Notes: generated from the letters alone by a model not told the origin. A stretch of DNA of 14,904 nucleotides from CAKOSP01 sp964372145 (GCA_964372145.1 CAYJPM010000023.1:1-14904); one strand, 5' to 3'; numbered from the stretch's first letter, positions 1 through 6,934 are shown. A program made the numbers and translations.

Positions 1-1
1 T

Positions 2-75
2 TGGAGGAACCAGCCGGATTTGAACCGGCGATGAAGGTGTTGCAGACCTGAGCCTTACCACTTGGCTATGGTTCC
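2..75 (-). tRNA. tRNA-Cys (anticodon GCA)
   Basis: Read on the minus strand this folds as a complete 74-nt tRNA. The acceptor stem is GGAACCA paired with TGGTTCC, the T arm is GCCGG-TTCAAAT-CCGGC, and the anticodon loop CTGCAAC carries GCA. The discriminator base is U, as expected for cysteine tRNAs, and the 3' CCA is encoded. It lies downstream of the 537-codon membrane protein gene but has its own promoter just upstream, so it need not depend on that gene for transcription. Confidence 0.97.
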
Positions 76-79
76 ATAA

Positions 80-107
80 AATATTGCTTTTTTGTCTAAG
101 CAATATT
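80..107. repeat. 10-bp perfect inverted repeat upstream of tRNA-Cys
   Basis: The arms AATATTGCTT (80-89) and AAGCAATATT (98-107) are perfectly complementary around an 8-base loop. It lies between the tRNA promoter and the tRNA 5' end. On the minus strand it is followed by only a short TTTAT before the tRNA begins, so it is a poor intrinsic terminator, and as one it would block the tRNA. It may be a leader or processing structure, or a weak terminator for the upstream gene. Confidence 0.6.
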
Positions 108-136
108 ATTTTAATATATTTTATTATAGATGTCAA
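108..136 (-). promoter_or_regulatory. Sigma-A-type promoter of tRNA-Cys
   Basis: On the minus strand there is a perfect -35 TTGACA (136-131), a 17-bp spacer and a -10 TAAAAT (113-108). The -35 overlaps the TGA stop of the membrane protein gene (133-135). The predicted start of transcription near 101 would give a leader of about 25 nt before the tRNA. Confidence 0.65.
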
Positions 137-1746
137 TTTTTTATGACATATTCATATTCAAAATTTCTTATTTTAATTAATAAACTTATTTCCTTTGCTT
201 CTGATAATTCTTTTGGAACTTTTAGTATTATTTTATCTTCTAAATTAGAAATATCTATTCCTTCTATTTTTTCAATATAAACTTTATCATTTAAATTATA
301 TTCAATATACATAAAATTATCTACAAATAAATTATCTGATTTGTTATTAATATAATATAGCGTTTCTTTATCTAGTTCTAATTCAGCATCTATTATCATT
401 AACATATTGTTATAATCATTTCCCGTTTTACTTAATGATATAACATCTGTATATGTTGTACAATTATCATTAATACATTTTTCTGCTTCATAGTAGTATG
501 TATTAGCAAGTTCATAATTACTAATAGTAAGTGATGAATTACCAATAGTTGTATCTACAAAATTTACCGTTTCATTTAAATTAACTGTTGATATCTTTTG
601 GTTATTACTTATTAATGTAGGATCTACTTTCATAATATTATATATTGGATATGATACTTCATTTTCAATAACTGATCCCTGATATAGTTTTAATTCAAAA
701 TTACTATTTACATATTTTTCGTCTAATTCATAAACTAATACATATGTTTTATCGCTGTAATGTTCAATTATAGGATTTATTAAATCTGCTCCATAGTCTG
801 AAAATTCTTCACTTAAATTTACAATAGGTGTAAAATATTCACTTCCACTATGAATTTTATAATCATTTGCATCTATACTAACGTCATATAATGTTTCATT
901 TTTAATATTCATTTCTAATATCAAATAATATTTGTCATCTTTTATTTTACTTCCACTTATATCTAAATTTGTTATTACTGCATCGTTAAATGTATATAAT
1001 AGAGTTTCATGATAAAATGATTCATTTAATTTAATTGTTGTATTATTGAAATTTACAACATTATTAACTGTTAAGTATATTATTATACCGAATACTACTA
1101 AACTTACTAGTGAAACCATAAATACATTTTCTCTTATATAGTACCCTGTTTCTCTTATAAATCTTCTTAAACCTCTTTTAGCTTTATATGTTTCAAAATT
1201 TATATTAACTTCTACTTCTTCATAATCACTTTGATTTATTTCTAAATCTTTTAAATCTTGTTTGAAATTAAATTGTTTTACATTAAAACCTAATGCTCTT
1301 ATTCCAAAGAATGCTATAAATATAAATTGTGGAAAATATATCATAAGGGATAAATCTCTATATAGTCTTGCTGAATCTGCACTAATTACATTTGTTTCCA
1401 ATACATTAAATATATATGAATAAAAGAAAATCATTACAATTATTGCTATATAGAAAATTATTGCTATAGAATAAAATTTTTGTTTTTTCTTTTTAAATAT
1501 CAATAGATACATTACTGCTATTAATATTATTAGTACTGCTACTATTGCTAAATATATACTAAAATCAATAAAATTTGATGAAAAATTTTCTGTTATAATT
1601 GCGGAATAGTTATTTGCTATATAATTTCTAAAAAATGATGATATAATATTAGTCTTATAAGTTATGTATATAGATAATGCCAAAAGAACTAAATGTATTA
1701 CTCTAAAATATTTTATTAATAGTGCATATGGTCTTCTTAATATCAT
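133..1746 (-). CDS. Multi-pass membrane protein with large extracytoplasmic C-terminal domain, function unknown
   Basis: A 537-residue protein I do not recognise. Hydrophobic segments lie near residues 16-31, 60-84, 91-113, 133-153 and 208-227, with a basic stretch (KKKKQK, 85-90) after the second. From about residue 230 to the end the chain is hydrophilic and Asn/Tyr-rich with alternating hydrophobic residues, which suggests a beta-rich domain outside the cell. This resembles the architecture of DUF4352-like or accessory envelope proteins, but no diagnostic motif was found. The ATG start is supported by GAGGGA about 5 nt upstream. It ends in TGA. It is separated from the upstream LysM gene by an intrinsic terminator and may have its own promoter. 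An envelope role is inferred only from topology. Confidence 0.85.
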   Translation of the reverse strand: MILRRPYALLIKYFRVIHLVLLALSIYITYKTNIISSFFRNYIANNYSAIITENFSSNFIDFSIYLAIVAVLIILIAVMYLLIFKKKKQKFYSIAIIFYIAIIVMIFFYSYIFNVLETNVISADSARLYRDLSLMIYFPQFIFIAFFGIRALGFNVKQFNFKQDLKDLEINQSDYEEVEVNINFETYKAKRGLRRFIRETGYYIRENVFMVSLVSLVVFGIIIYLTVNNVVNFNNTTIKLNESFYHETLLYTFNDAVITNLDISGSKIKDDKYYLILEMNIKNETLYDVSIDANDYKIHSGSEYFTPIVNLSEEFSDYGADLINPIIEHYSDKTYVLVYELDEKYVNSNFELKLYQGSVIENEVSYPIYNIMKVDPTLISNNQKISTVNLNETVNFVDTTIGNSSLTISNYELANTYYYEAEKCINDNCTTYTDVISLSKTGNDYNNMLMIIDAELELDKETLYYINNKSDNLFVDNFMYIEYNLNDKVYIEKIEGIDISNLEDKIILKVPKELSEAKEISLLIKIRNFEYEYVIKN

Positions 1747-1768
1747 TTTATCCCTCTTTACTATAAAT

Positions 1769-1797
1769 ATTGTATCATAAAAAAAATATAGTGCCTA
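1769..1797 (-). promoter_or_regulatory. Possible promoter of the 537-residue membrane protein
   Basis: On the minus strand a -10 TACAAT (1774-1769) lies 17 bp after TAGGCA (1797-1792), which matches the -35 consensus at four of six positions. The -35 lies in the loop of the preceding terminator hairpin. The -10 is 22 bp from the start codon. Confidence 0.35.
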
Positions 1798-1806
1798 GAC
1801 TATATT
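1779..1806 (-). terminator. Intrinsic terminator after the LysM gene
   Basis: The 8-bp perfect stem AATATAGT/ACTATATT (1785-1792 with 1799-1806) has a 6-base loop. On the minus strand the descending arm runs into eight consecutive T (1786-1779). The first stem bases overlap the TAA stop of the LysM gene. Confidence 0.8.
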
Positions 1807-2260
1807 ATTTTATTTTCTTATTTACAATAATTTGACCATCTAATAAATATATACTTTCATTTTGAGATAATAATCTATCTTTTGTTATTCCAAATATATT
1901 TGATACTGTATCTAACGTGTCTCCTTTTTTTGAAATATAATAACTGTAATTCATTTTTGGTAACAATAATTCTTGGTTATTGTAAATATAATCATCATTT
2001 TCTAATCCGTTCATACTTGCTAATAATGAAGGATTTAAATTATATTTTTTAGCGATATTTACTAATGTATCTCCTTTAGAATTTTTTATTACTTCATAAT
2101 ATAAATCTTTTGTTTTAGGAACAATAATATCTGTCCCTTCTCTTAAATCATCTATAAAATATATATCATTTATACTTTTTAAATAATCTATATTTGTATC
2201 ATATTTTTTAGAAATTATACTTAATGTATCACCTTTTTTTATTTTATATCTTTCAAACAT
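1805..2260 (-). CDS. Triple-LysM domain protein without signal peptide
   Basis: A 151-residue protein made almost entirely of three LysM modules, at about residues 4-48, 54-101 and 106-147. Each starts with the hallmark Y-x-(I/V)-(K/S)KGDTL block (KKGDTL 8-13, SKGDTL 61-66, KKGDTL 111-116) and ends with a hydrophobic I/L-x-V-P type strand. LysM modules bind N-acetylglucosamine-containing glycans such as peptidoglycan. No signal peptide, membrane segment or catalytic domain is present. It may therefore need lysis, holin-type release or mother-cell deposition (as for spore coat or cortex LysM proteins) to reach peptidoglycan; this is inference. The start has AGGAAG upstream. It follows the membrane-anchored unknown gene by 43 bp and is the last gene before a terminator. 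Confidence 0.93.
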   Translation of the reverse strand: MFERYKIKKGDTLSIISKKYDTNIDYLKSINDIYFIDDLREGTDIIVPKTKDLYYEVIKNSKGDTLVNIAKKYNLNPSLLASMNGLENDDYIYNNQELLLPKMNYSYYISKKGDTLDTVSNIFGITKDRLLSQNESIYLLDGQIIVNKKIK

Positions 2261-2303
2261 AACAACACTTCCTAATATAGAATATGTTATTAATGTAATT
2301 GTG

Positions 2304-3320
2304 CTAATAAATATAAATTAAATTATTATTATTAAATTCCCATTCTTTATTTTCTAACAAAAGTATTATTTCAGATGTATATATATCAAAATAATACAAT
2401 TTAGAATCTACTAAAAATATAACTTCTGTTTTATTTTGATATATTATTTTATCAACATCCAATATTGTTATTAATATATTTAATTCATCTATTTCATATA
2501 TTAATTTGTTATTATCTAAATAAAAATAATTATATTCATTGAAAGATATTTCTTCTAAATCTTTAGAAGAATACTCAACATTATTTTTAGTTTTTAATGT
2601 GTTTTTATTAATATCTAAATCATATTCTTTATTTATTTTATCATCATATATACTTAATGTCTCATTATCATAATTTGTATATTCAATATCTAAATTTATA
2701 TCTGTTTTTAGTGTTTTTTCTTCTATATCACCAGTTTTAAAGTCAATTAAATAATATTTATTAAATGAATAATTATTTTCATAATCAGGTATAAACAAAT
2801 ACTTATCAAGCACAATAAATTTACTTGGATTGTATACATCTTTTTCAAACAATTCAATTGTTTGGAATTTTTCATTTATATAACTAAATTTATTATAATT
2901 CCATATTAAAAATGTTTTATCTATTGTATTATAAATATCAATATTATTATATTCTTCTATTTTTTTATCTATTATTACATTATTATCAAATATATATTCA
3001 TTATCTTCGTTATAACAAATATTATAAAATTCTAATTTTCCCTTTAATTCTAAACAACTATATCCTTCTTGATTATTATATTCTTTTATAGAGTCTACTA
3101 ATTCTCTTTTATTAGTATATTCTCCACTTATTTTAAATTCATATTGATCATCATTTATATTAAATGTATATAATTTATTATCTTTATTATATGATTCTAA
3201 AATGTAAAAATCTTCTAGCCAATATTCTGCAACATAATTATTTTCTTTATTATAAAAATATATAAATATAATGAATAAACTTATTAACACTAATATAAAT
3301 GAAATTAATTTTTTAGACAT
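2304..3320 (-). CDS. Membrane-anchored protein with N-terminal transmembrane helix, function unknown
   Basis: A 338-residue protein. After MSKK comes one hydrophobic helix (about residues 5-22), then a long hydrophilic Asn/Asp/Tyr-rich region with many short alternating beta-like strands. This fits a type II membrane or lipid-less anchored extracellular domain. No lipobox cysteine follows the helix. Strand periodicity faintly recalls beta-propeller proteins, but no repeat motif is clear. The assigned ATG has no evident Shine-Dalgarno sequence, unlike almost every other gene here, and lies 17 bp past an A13 tract (coding strand), so translation initiation is odd. It is followed by the LysM gene 43 bp downstream, probably in the same transcript. 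I do not recognise the family. Confidence 0.8.
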   Translation of the reverse strand: MSKKLISFILVLISLFIIFIYFYNKENNYVAEYWLEDFYILESYNKDNKLYTFNINDDQYEFKISGEYTNKRELVDSIKEYNNQEGYSCLELKGKLEFYNICYNEDNEYIFDNNVIIDKKIEEYNNIDIYNTIDKTFLIWNYNKFSYINEKFQTIELFEKDVYNPSKFIVLDKYLFIPDYENNYSFNKYYLIDFKTGDIEEKTLKTDINLDIEYTNYDNETLSIYDDKINKEYDLDINKNTLKTKNNVEYSSKDLEEISFNEYNYFYLDNNKLIYEIDELNILITILDVDKIIYQNKTEVIFLVDSKLYYFDIYTSEIILLLENKEWEFNNNNLIYIY

Positions 3321-3336
3321 TTTCGCATGAGTCGTG

Positions 3337-3349
3337 TTTTTTTTTTTTT
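3337..3349. repeat. 13-base homopolymer T tract upstream of a gene start
   Basis: Thirteen consecutive T on the plus strand (A on the coding minus strand) sit between two short patches richer in G and C than their surroundings, containing gcatgagtcgtg and gtgcggg. The tract lies in the 86-bp gap between the PH-domain gene and the 338-codon gene, just before the latter's SD-less start. Tracts of this length are prone to slippage in replication and to miscounting in sequencing. Confidence 0.9.
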
Positions 3350-3406
3350 GTTTGTGCGGGTTTTAATTCAATCGATATTTGATATACTTGGGTTTAAAAT
3401 TTTTGG

Positions 3407-3826
3407 TTATCCTTGTTTAAATTCCATCATTAATTGACTTACTTCTGTTTCAATTTCTTCTAAAGCACTTTTAGCTAAATTTGAAATTACTACTCTTTCT
3501 TTTACTGTATCTATTGTTATTTTTCCCCAAAATAATCCTTGATATACTCTCATATCATTATATAATTCTGGCGTAATTGATTTAAAAAAGTATCCAAATA
3601 CCACTCTTTTTTGACCTATCATTAATCTCTTATTAGTTACTACTATTGCAGCCGATGTAAATATATCATAGAATCTATCATTCTTTTGTCCTACGAATGC
3701 ATATTTAACTTTTTCACCGTCAAATAAATGTTTATCTACTACATCTGCGTGCTTTCCAGCTCTCCAAGCTATTCCACCTGGATGCTTACTTTTATATAAA
3801 TTTACAAAATCTTTTACTACTCCCAT
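3407..3826 (-). CDS. Small bacterial PH-domain protein
   Basis: A 139-residue soluble protein. From about residue 55 onward it has the pattern of a bacterial pleckstrin-homology domain (YokE/bPH type): a strand with AIVVTNKRLMIG, then FFKSI, a strand ending in KITIDTVKERVVI, and a C-terminal amphipathic helix rich in Glu. These domains often bind membranes or other proteins in phage and cell-envelope contexts; the specific ligand is unknown. An in-frame GTG exists three codons upstream (3835), but the sequence GGGTGA lies 5 nt before the ATG at 3826, so that ATG is preferred. It lies directly downstream of the endolysin yet has its own promoter. Confidence 0.82.
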   Translation of the reverse strand: MGVVKDFVNLYKSKHPGGIAWRAGKHADVVDKHLFDGEKVKYAFVGQKNDRFYDIFTSAAIVVTNKRLMIGQKRVVFGYFFKSITPELYNDMRVYQGLFWGKITIDTVKERVVISNLAKSALEEIETEVSQLMMEFKQG

Positions 3827-3843
3827 CTTAATCACCCATATAT

Positions 3844-3872
3844 ATTGTATTACTATTTTCTAAATATTTCAA
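3844..3872 (-). promoter_or_regulatory. Promoter of the PH-domain gene
   Basis: On the minus strand TTGAAA (3872-3867), a 17-bp spacer and TACAAT (3849-3844) form a good sigma-A promoter in the short gap after the endolysin stop. Transcription starting near 3837 would begin almost at the Shine-Dalgarno sequence, giving a leader of about 11 nt. Confidence 0.6.
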
Positions 3873-3875
3873 ACT

Positions 3876-4859
3876 TTATTTTAAATAATAGTCATAAACC
3901 CATCTATTTGAATTTATTTGAACCCATCCACCAGATGATTTCATTACTGCTACTTTTGTATACATTGGTATTGGCGCATTTGTTTTTAATTTTGTTCCAT
4001 TAGCTGTTTTTCTTACATTTAACCAATATGCTGTTACTTCTTTAGTTTCATATATTGTACTAGGTTCATCAAATGTTACATAATCTCCTGAAACCCATTG
4101 ATCAACACCGATTTTATACCATCCGTTTGATTCATCTTCTATAATTATTTTTGTTCCACCTGGTAATGTATTAAATTTTGTATTCTCTATTCCTGGACCT
4201 TTTCTTACATTTAGACTATATGCTGTAACATAACCTATTTTATTTTCATATTCTGGTATTGTTACATTTTCTTCTGGTACTAGTACCTCATCTTCTGGTA
4301 AATATTTAAAATCAATATCTTCAGTATTCATTACTCTTGTGAAACTTTTATCTATATAAAATGTATCTTCTGGTTTAGAAGCGCCTCCTGTAGTGTTAAT
4401 AACCCATGTACCTTTTGAATTTTTTTGCCATCCACTTCCACTAAATTGTCCTTTTCCAGTTACTAAATGATAGTGATATCCTGTAGCATAGCCATCTTTT
4501 CCTTCTAACGAAATAATTTCACCTCTTGTATATTTTCTTCCTACATATAAATTTCTTAAATCATTATCTTCACAGTGCATTACTAAAATTGTTACATAAT
4601 CATTAAACATTGGTGTATTTACTTTACTAGTTGATTCTAACCATATCGTATTTGTTCCACTGTTTCCTACACCGTATACTTTTTTTACAATCATTTCATC
4701 ACATGGACAATAAAAATAACTATCTTGACTGGTCGAACCTCCATTATCATCTATTGGATAGTCATTTGGACTACCTAAATAGTTATTACTATGTGAAAAT
4801 GTTCCTGTATAACTTTGTGTAATATTTAAAACTTTCATTGGATATGTTAAATAGTTCAT
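3876..4859 (-). CDS. Phage-type endolysin: M23-like peptidase domain plus two SH3b domains
   Basis: A 327-residue modular peptidoglycan hydrolase. Residues 1 to about 175 look like an M23/LytM metalloendopeptidase domain, with candidate zinc ligands H23, D37 and the H-x-H motif at H129-Y-H131, plus H95. This class cleaves peptide cross-links. Two bacterial SH3 domains follow at about 208-262 and 273-327, each beginning V-T-A-Y-x-L-N-V-R-K, for wall binding. There is no signal peptide, as in holin-dependent endolysins. The ATG overlaps the holin stop by 4 bp (ATGA) and has GGAGGAG upstream. The H-to-D spacing differs from the compact HxxxD of classic LytM enzymes, so the exact peptidase subfamily is uncertain. 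Confidence 0.88.
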   Translation of the reverse strand: MNYLTYPMKVLNITQSYTGTFSHSNNYLGSPNDYPIDDNGGSTSQDSYFYCPCDEMIVKKVYGVGNSGTNTIWLESTSKVNTPMFNDYVTILVMHCEDNDLRNLYVGRKYTRGEIISLEGKDGYATGYHYHLVTGKGQFSGSGWQKNSKGTWVINTTGGASKPEDTFYIDKSFTRVMNTEDIDFKYLPEDEVLVPEENVTIPEYENKIGYVTAYSLNVRKGPGIENTKFNTLPGGTKIIIEDESNGWYKIGVDQWVSGDYVTFDEPSTIYETKEVTAYWLNVRKTANGTKLKTNAPIPMYTKVAVMKSSGGWVQINSNRWVYDYYLK

Positions 4860-5119
4860 CCTTGTGACTCCTCCTTACTTTCTACAAATATATCTTCTAT
4901 ATTATCTGTAAAACTATATATTCCTGTTGACATTAATCCTGACATACCAACTGCATAAGAAAAATCTCCGCTACTTACATAATAAATTATAGCTACTGCC
5001 ATACCAATTAATATATTTTGTATTGGTATAAGTTTACTATTAAACCATGGTACTTTGTTTGCTATGTATCCACATATTATAGTAACTATCATAGTTGCAA
5101 ACATTATTATTTGTTCCAT
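4856..5119 (-). CDS. Phage-type holin
   Basis: An 87-residue small membrane protein. It has hydrophobic segments at about residues 3-21 and 34-50, a weaker third at 55-70, and an acidic, charged C-terminal tail (DNIEDIFVESKEESQ). This size, topology and tail match phage holins of Gram-positive hosts, which form the membrane lesions that let leaderless endolysins reach the wall. The decisive context is the ATGA overlap with the endolysin. The start has a strong AAAGGGG site. I see no consensus promoter in the short gap after the preceding terminator. No antiholin-like second start (MK-M) is visible. The precise holin family was not determined. Confidence 0.82.
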   Translation of the reverse strand: MEQIIMFATMIVTIICGYIANKVPWFNSKLIPIQNILIGMAVAIIYYVSSGDFSYAVGMSGLMSTGIYSFTDNIEDIFVESKEESQG

Positions 5120-5150
5120 ATTTTTTCCCCTTTCATAGTAAAATATTCAA

Positions 5151-5187
5151 AAATAAAAAGAGTGCAAATTATGTTTGTCCACTCTTT
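5151..5187 (-). terminator. Intrinsic terminator after the AlkD-type gene
   Basis: The 8-bp perfect stem AAAGAGTG/CACTCTTT (5157-5164 with 5180-5187) is extended by an inner CAAA/TTTG after a 2-base bulge. On the minus strand it is followed by a T-rich run (TTATTTTTG). It overlaps the TAA stop of the upstream gene and insulates the holin-endolysin genes from it. Confidence 0.8.
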
Positions 5188-5860
5188 ATTTAATTTTCAT
5201 ACTTTTAATCATATCTTTTTCTTCTTTTGTAACTTTTAATGATTCACATATTTTTTGTAATGTTTTATTATATGTCCATTTATCTAATTTATTATTTTTT
5301 AAATATTCAATTGTTTCTTCTTTATACTTAACATAACACATTGATACTGCCCAAGCAACAGCCATTTTTACATAGTAATCATCATTTTTAATACTATCAA
5401 ACATTTTAAATGTTTCTTTTAAATATTTTTTATCTATATAATATCCTAACATAGTTACAACAGCAAATCTAATTTCATATACTTGATTAGATTTTAAATA
5501 TGTTTTTATAAGTTTAAAATAATCTTCTTTTTCTTCTTCCTTTATTTTTAAACTACTACAAAAACTATCGCAAAGTGACCAATTAGTAATTTTTGGAATA
5601 TACCATTTAATTAATTCAAATTTCTTTTCATTTGATACTTTTAAATTATTAATTATAAATCCTTTAAGCATAATTTCTTCAAAATATATTTCTTCACTAT
5701 CTAAAAATCTTTGATAGTCTTCTTTTATAATATCTTTTGCTAATTTTCTTAATATAGGAATTCTTACACCTAGTAAATTTTCACATCCTGGTATTAATTT
5801 AATACTGAAATTTCTATATTTTTCTTCCTTAAGTTCTATTAATTTATTTCTTACATCCAT
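5186..5860 (-). CDS. AlkD-type DNA alkylation repair protein (HEAT-repeat DNA glycosylase)
   Basis: A 224-residue all-helical protein of the DNA alkylation repair (AlkC/AlkD) family, which excises positively charged alkylpurines such as 3-methyl- and 7-methyl-guanine/adenine. Recognisable parts are G-V-R-I-P-I-L-R-K-L-A-K (31-42), N-W-S-L-C-D-S-F (93-100, with W94 and D98), the strand of helix containing R131, and W170 in A-V-A-W-A-V. These match the Trp, Asp, Arg and Trp that line the AlkD lesion pocket. The length is typical. It is divergently transcribed from uvsE across an 88-bp gap, making a two-gene DNA-repair locus. SD-like AAGGA lies 9 nt before the ATG. A TATAAT (5914-5909, minus) could serve as its -10 with a weak -35. 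Confidence 0.93.
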   Translation of the reverse strand: MDVRNKLIELKEEKYRNFSIKLIPGCENLLGVRIPILRKLAKDIIKEDYQRFLDSEEIYFEEIMLKGFIINNLKVSNEKKFELIKWYIPKITNWSLCDSFCSSLKIKEEEKEDYFKLIKTYLKSNQVYEIRFAVVTMLGYYIDKKYLKETFKMFDSIKNDDYYVKMAVAWAVSMCYVKYKEETIEYLKNNKLDKWTYNKTLQKICESLKVTKEEKDMIKSMKIK

Positions 5861-5902
5861 ATTAGTTATCCTTTTTATATTTATTTTTTAATTATTTCTT
5901 TT

Positions 5903-5933
5903 TTGATTATTATACTATAAATTTAACCATAAT
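5903..5933 (+). promoter_or_regulatory. Possible uvsE promoter in the divergent gap
   Basis: TTGATT (5903-5908) and CATAAT (5928-5933) lie 19 bp apart, which is long for sigma-A, and 15 bp upstream of the uvsE start. The opposite strand carries TATAAT at 5914-5909 pointing to the alkylation repair gene, so the two promoters would overlap. Confidence 0.35.
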
Positions 5934-5948
5934 ATAAGAGGTGATTAC

Positions 5949-6875
5949 ATGAAAATAAGATTAGGATACGCCTGTCAGACTATGACGTTAGATATAACTT
6001 GTTCAAAAACAACTACTTATACTAACTATATTAAATATAATGATTTATCAAAGATAGATGAATTAATTAAAATTAATTTATCTAATTTAGAATATATACT
6101 TAAATATAATATTAAAAATGACATTAAATTTTTTAGGTTATCTAGTCAAATAATACCACTCGCTACTAAAGATGATGTTATTTTTGATTATATACAACCT
6201 TATAAAGATTATTATGAAAAAATAAGTTTGTTATCAAATAAATTAAGATTAGATTTTCATCCCGATCAATTTACTGTTATTAATAGTGTTAAAAAAGAAG
6301 TGGTTGAAAATGCTATATTCAATTTAGAATATCATTATAAATTATTAAAAGCTTTTAATATTAAAAATAAATTACTAATAATTCACGTTGGAAGTTCTGT
6401 ATTTGGAAAAGAAGCTAGTATTAAAAGATTTATTAAAAATTTTAAAACACTTCCTGTTCATTTACAAAAATGTATTGGTATTGAAAATGATGATAAAGTT
6501 TATAATATCGAAGATTGTTTACTTATTTCTAAAATACTAAATATACCAGTTATATTAGATTATCATCATCATATTTGTAATCATAATGAATTTAATATTG
6601 ATAAATTTTTACCGCAAATATTTGATACTTGGCAGGATAATATACCTAAAATGCATTATTCATCACCGAAAAGTAAATTAAAAAAAGAGTTTAGAACTCA
6701 TCATGATTTTATCAATTATGAACAATTTGCTAGTTTTTTAAATATTCTTAAAAAATATAATAAAGATGTTGATATTATGTTAGAAGCTAAAGCTAAAGAT
6801 GAGGCTTTATTTAGGTTAATTAGACAACTAAAGTATTTAAATTATGATATTAACGGAACCACTATAAATTTATAG
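5949..6875 (+). CDS. uvsE: UV damage endonuclease UvsE (UVDE)
   Basis: A 308-residue protein of the UvsE/UVDE TIM-barrel family, which nicks DNA 5' to UV photoproducts and some other lesions and starts an excision pathway independent of UvrABC. The family signatures appear in order: GYAC (6-9), FFRLSS (61-66), HPDQF (104-108), IHVG (145-148), IEND (178-181), DYHHH (204-208), HYSSPK (236-241), HHDF (251-254) and MLEAKAKDEA (277-286). The His, Glu and Asp residues coordinate the metal cluster. The length is usual for the bacterial enzyme. AGGTGAT precedes the ATG by 5 nt. It is divergent from the AlkD-type gene and is followed 59 bp on by zupT, with no terminator between. Confidence 0.97.
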   Translation: MKIRLGYACQTMTLDITCSKTTTYTNYIKYNDLSKIDELIKINLSNLEYILKYNIKNDIKFFRLSSQIIPLATKDDVIFDYIQPYKDYYEKISLLSNKLRLDFHPDQFTVINSVKKEVVENAIFNLEYHYKLLKAFNIKNKLLIIHVGSSVFGKEASIKRFIKNFKTLPVHLQKCIGIENDDKVYNIEDCLLISKILNIPVILDYHHHICNHNEFNIDKFLPQIFDTWQDNIPKMHYSSPKSKLKKEFRTHHDFINYEQFASFLNILKKYNKDVDIMLEAKAKDEALFRLIRQLKYLNYDINGTTINL

Positions 6876-6876
6876 T
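6861..6876. repeat. 16-bp perfect palindrome over the uvsE stop
   Basis: ACTATAAATTTATAGT is its own reverse complement and includes the uvsE TAG. Its first 12 bases recur at 5914-5925 in the uvsE promoter gap. No T-run follows, so it is not a terminator. Confidence 0.5.
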
Positions 6877-6906
6877 AGAACATATTTAAAACAAACATAA
6901 TATATC

Positions 6907-6933
6907 ATAGAGTATTTAAAATGGAGGCTCTAT
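6907..6933 (+). promoter_or_regulatory. Small hairpin with the zupT Shine-Dalgarno in its loop
   Basis: ATAGAG (6907-6912) pairs perfectly with CTCTAT (6928-6933), enclosing a 15-base loop that holds the GGAGG (6923-6927) of zupT. The stem ends one base before the start codon. The loop also contains an ATG (6921) opening a 5-codon frame (MEALL) whose TGA overlaps the zupT ATG. A regulatory role is only a possibility. Confidence 0.35.
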
Positions 6934-6934
6934 T

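Noticed and set aside
92..280. Plus-strand open frames opposite minus-strand genes (for example here, 4631-4822, 7949-8185, 9954-10148, 12106-12372, 12868-13155, 13711-13935)
   Set aside because: They lie antisense to genes with strong family motifs or good starts, have no recognisable domains or ribosome binding sites, and show the hydrophobic bias expected from complementing AT-rich codons.
3321..3360. T13 tract as a plus-strand intrinsic terminator
   Set aside because: The preceding stem is at most three or four pairs (CA-T/G-TG) and no plus-strand gene lies upstream.
3827..3835. GTG at 3835 as the start of the PH-domain protein
   Set aside because: It has no Shine-Dalgarno sequence at proper distance, while the ATG three codons later has GGGTGA 5 nt upstream.
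5018..5239. 73-codon plus-strand frame over the holin and its upstream terminator
   Set aside because: It crosses a terminator hairpin and the holin start and has no ribosome binding site or family signature.
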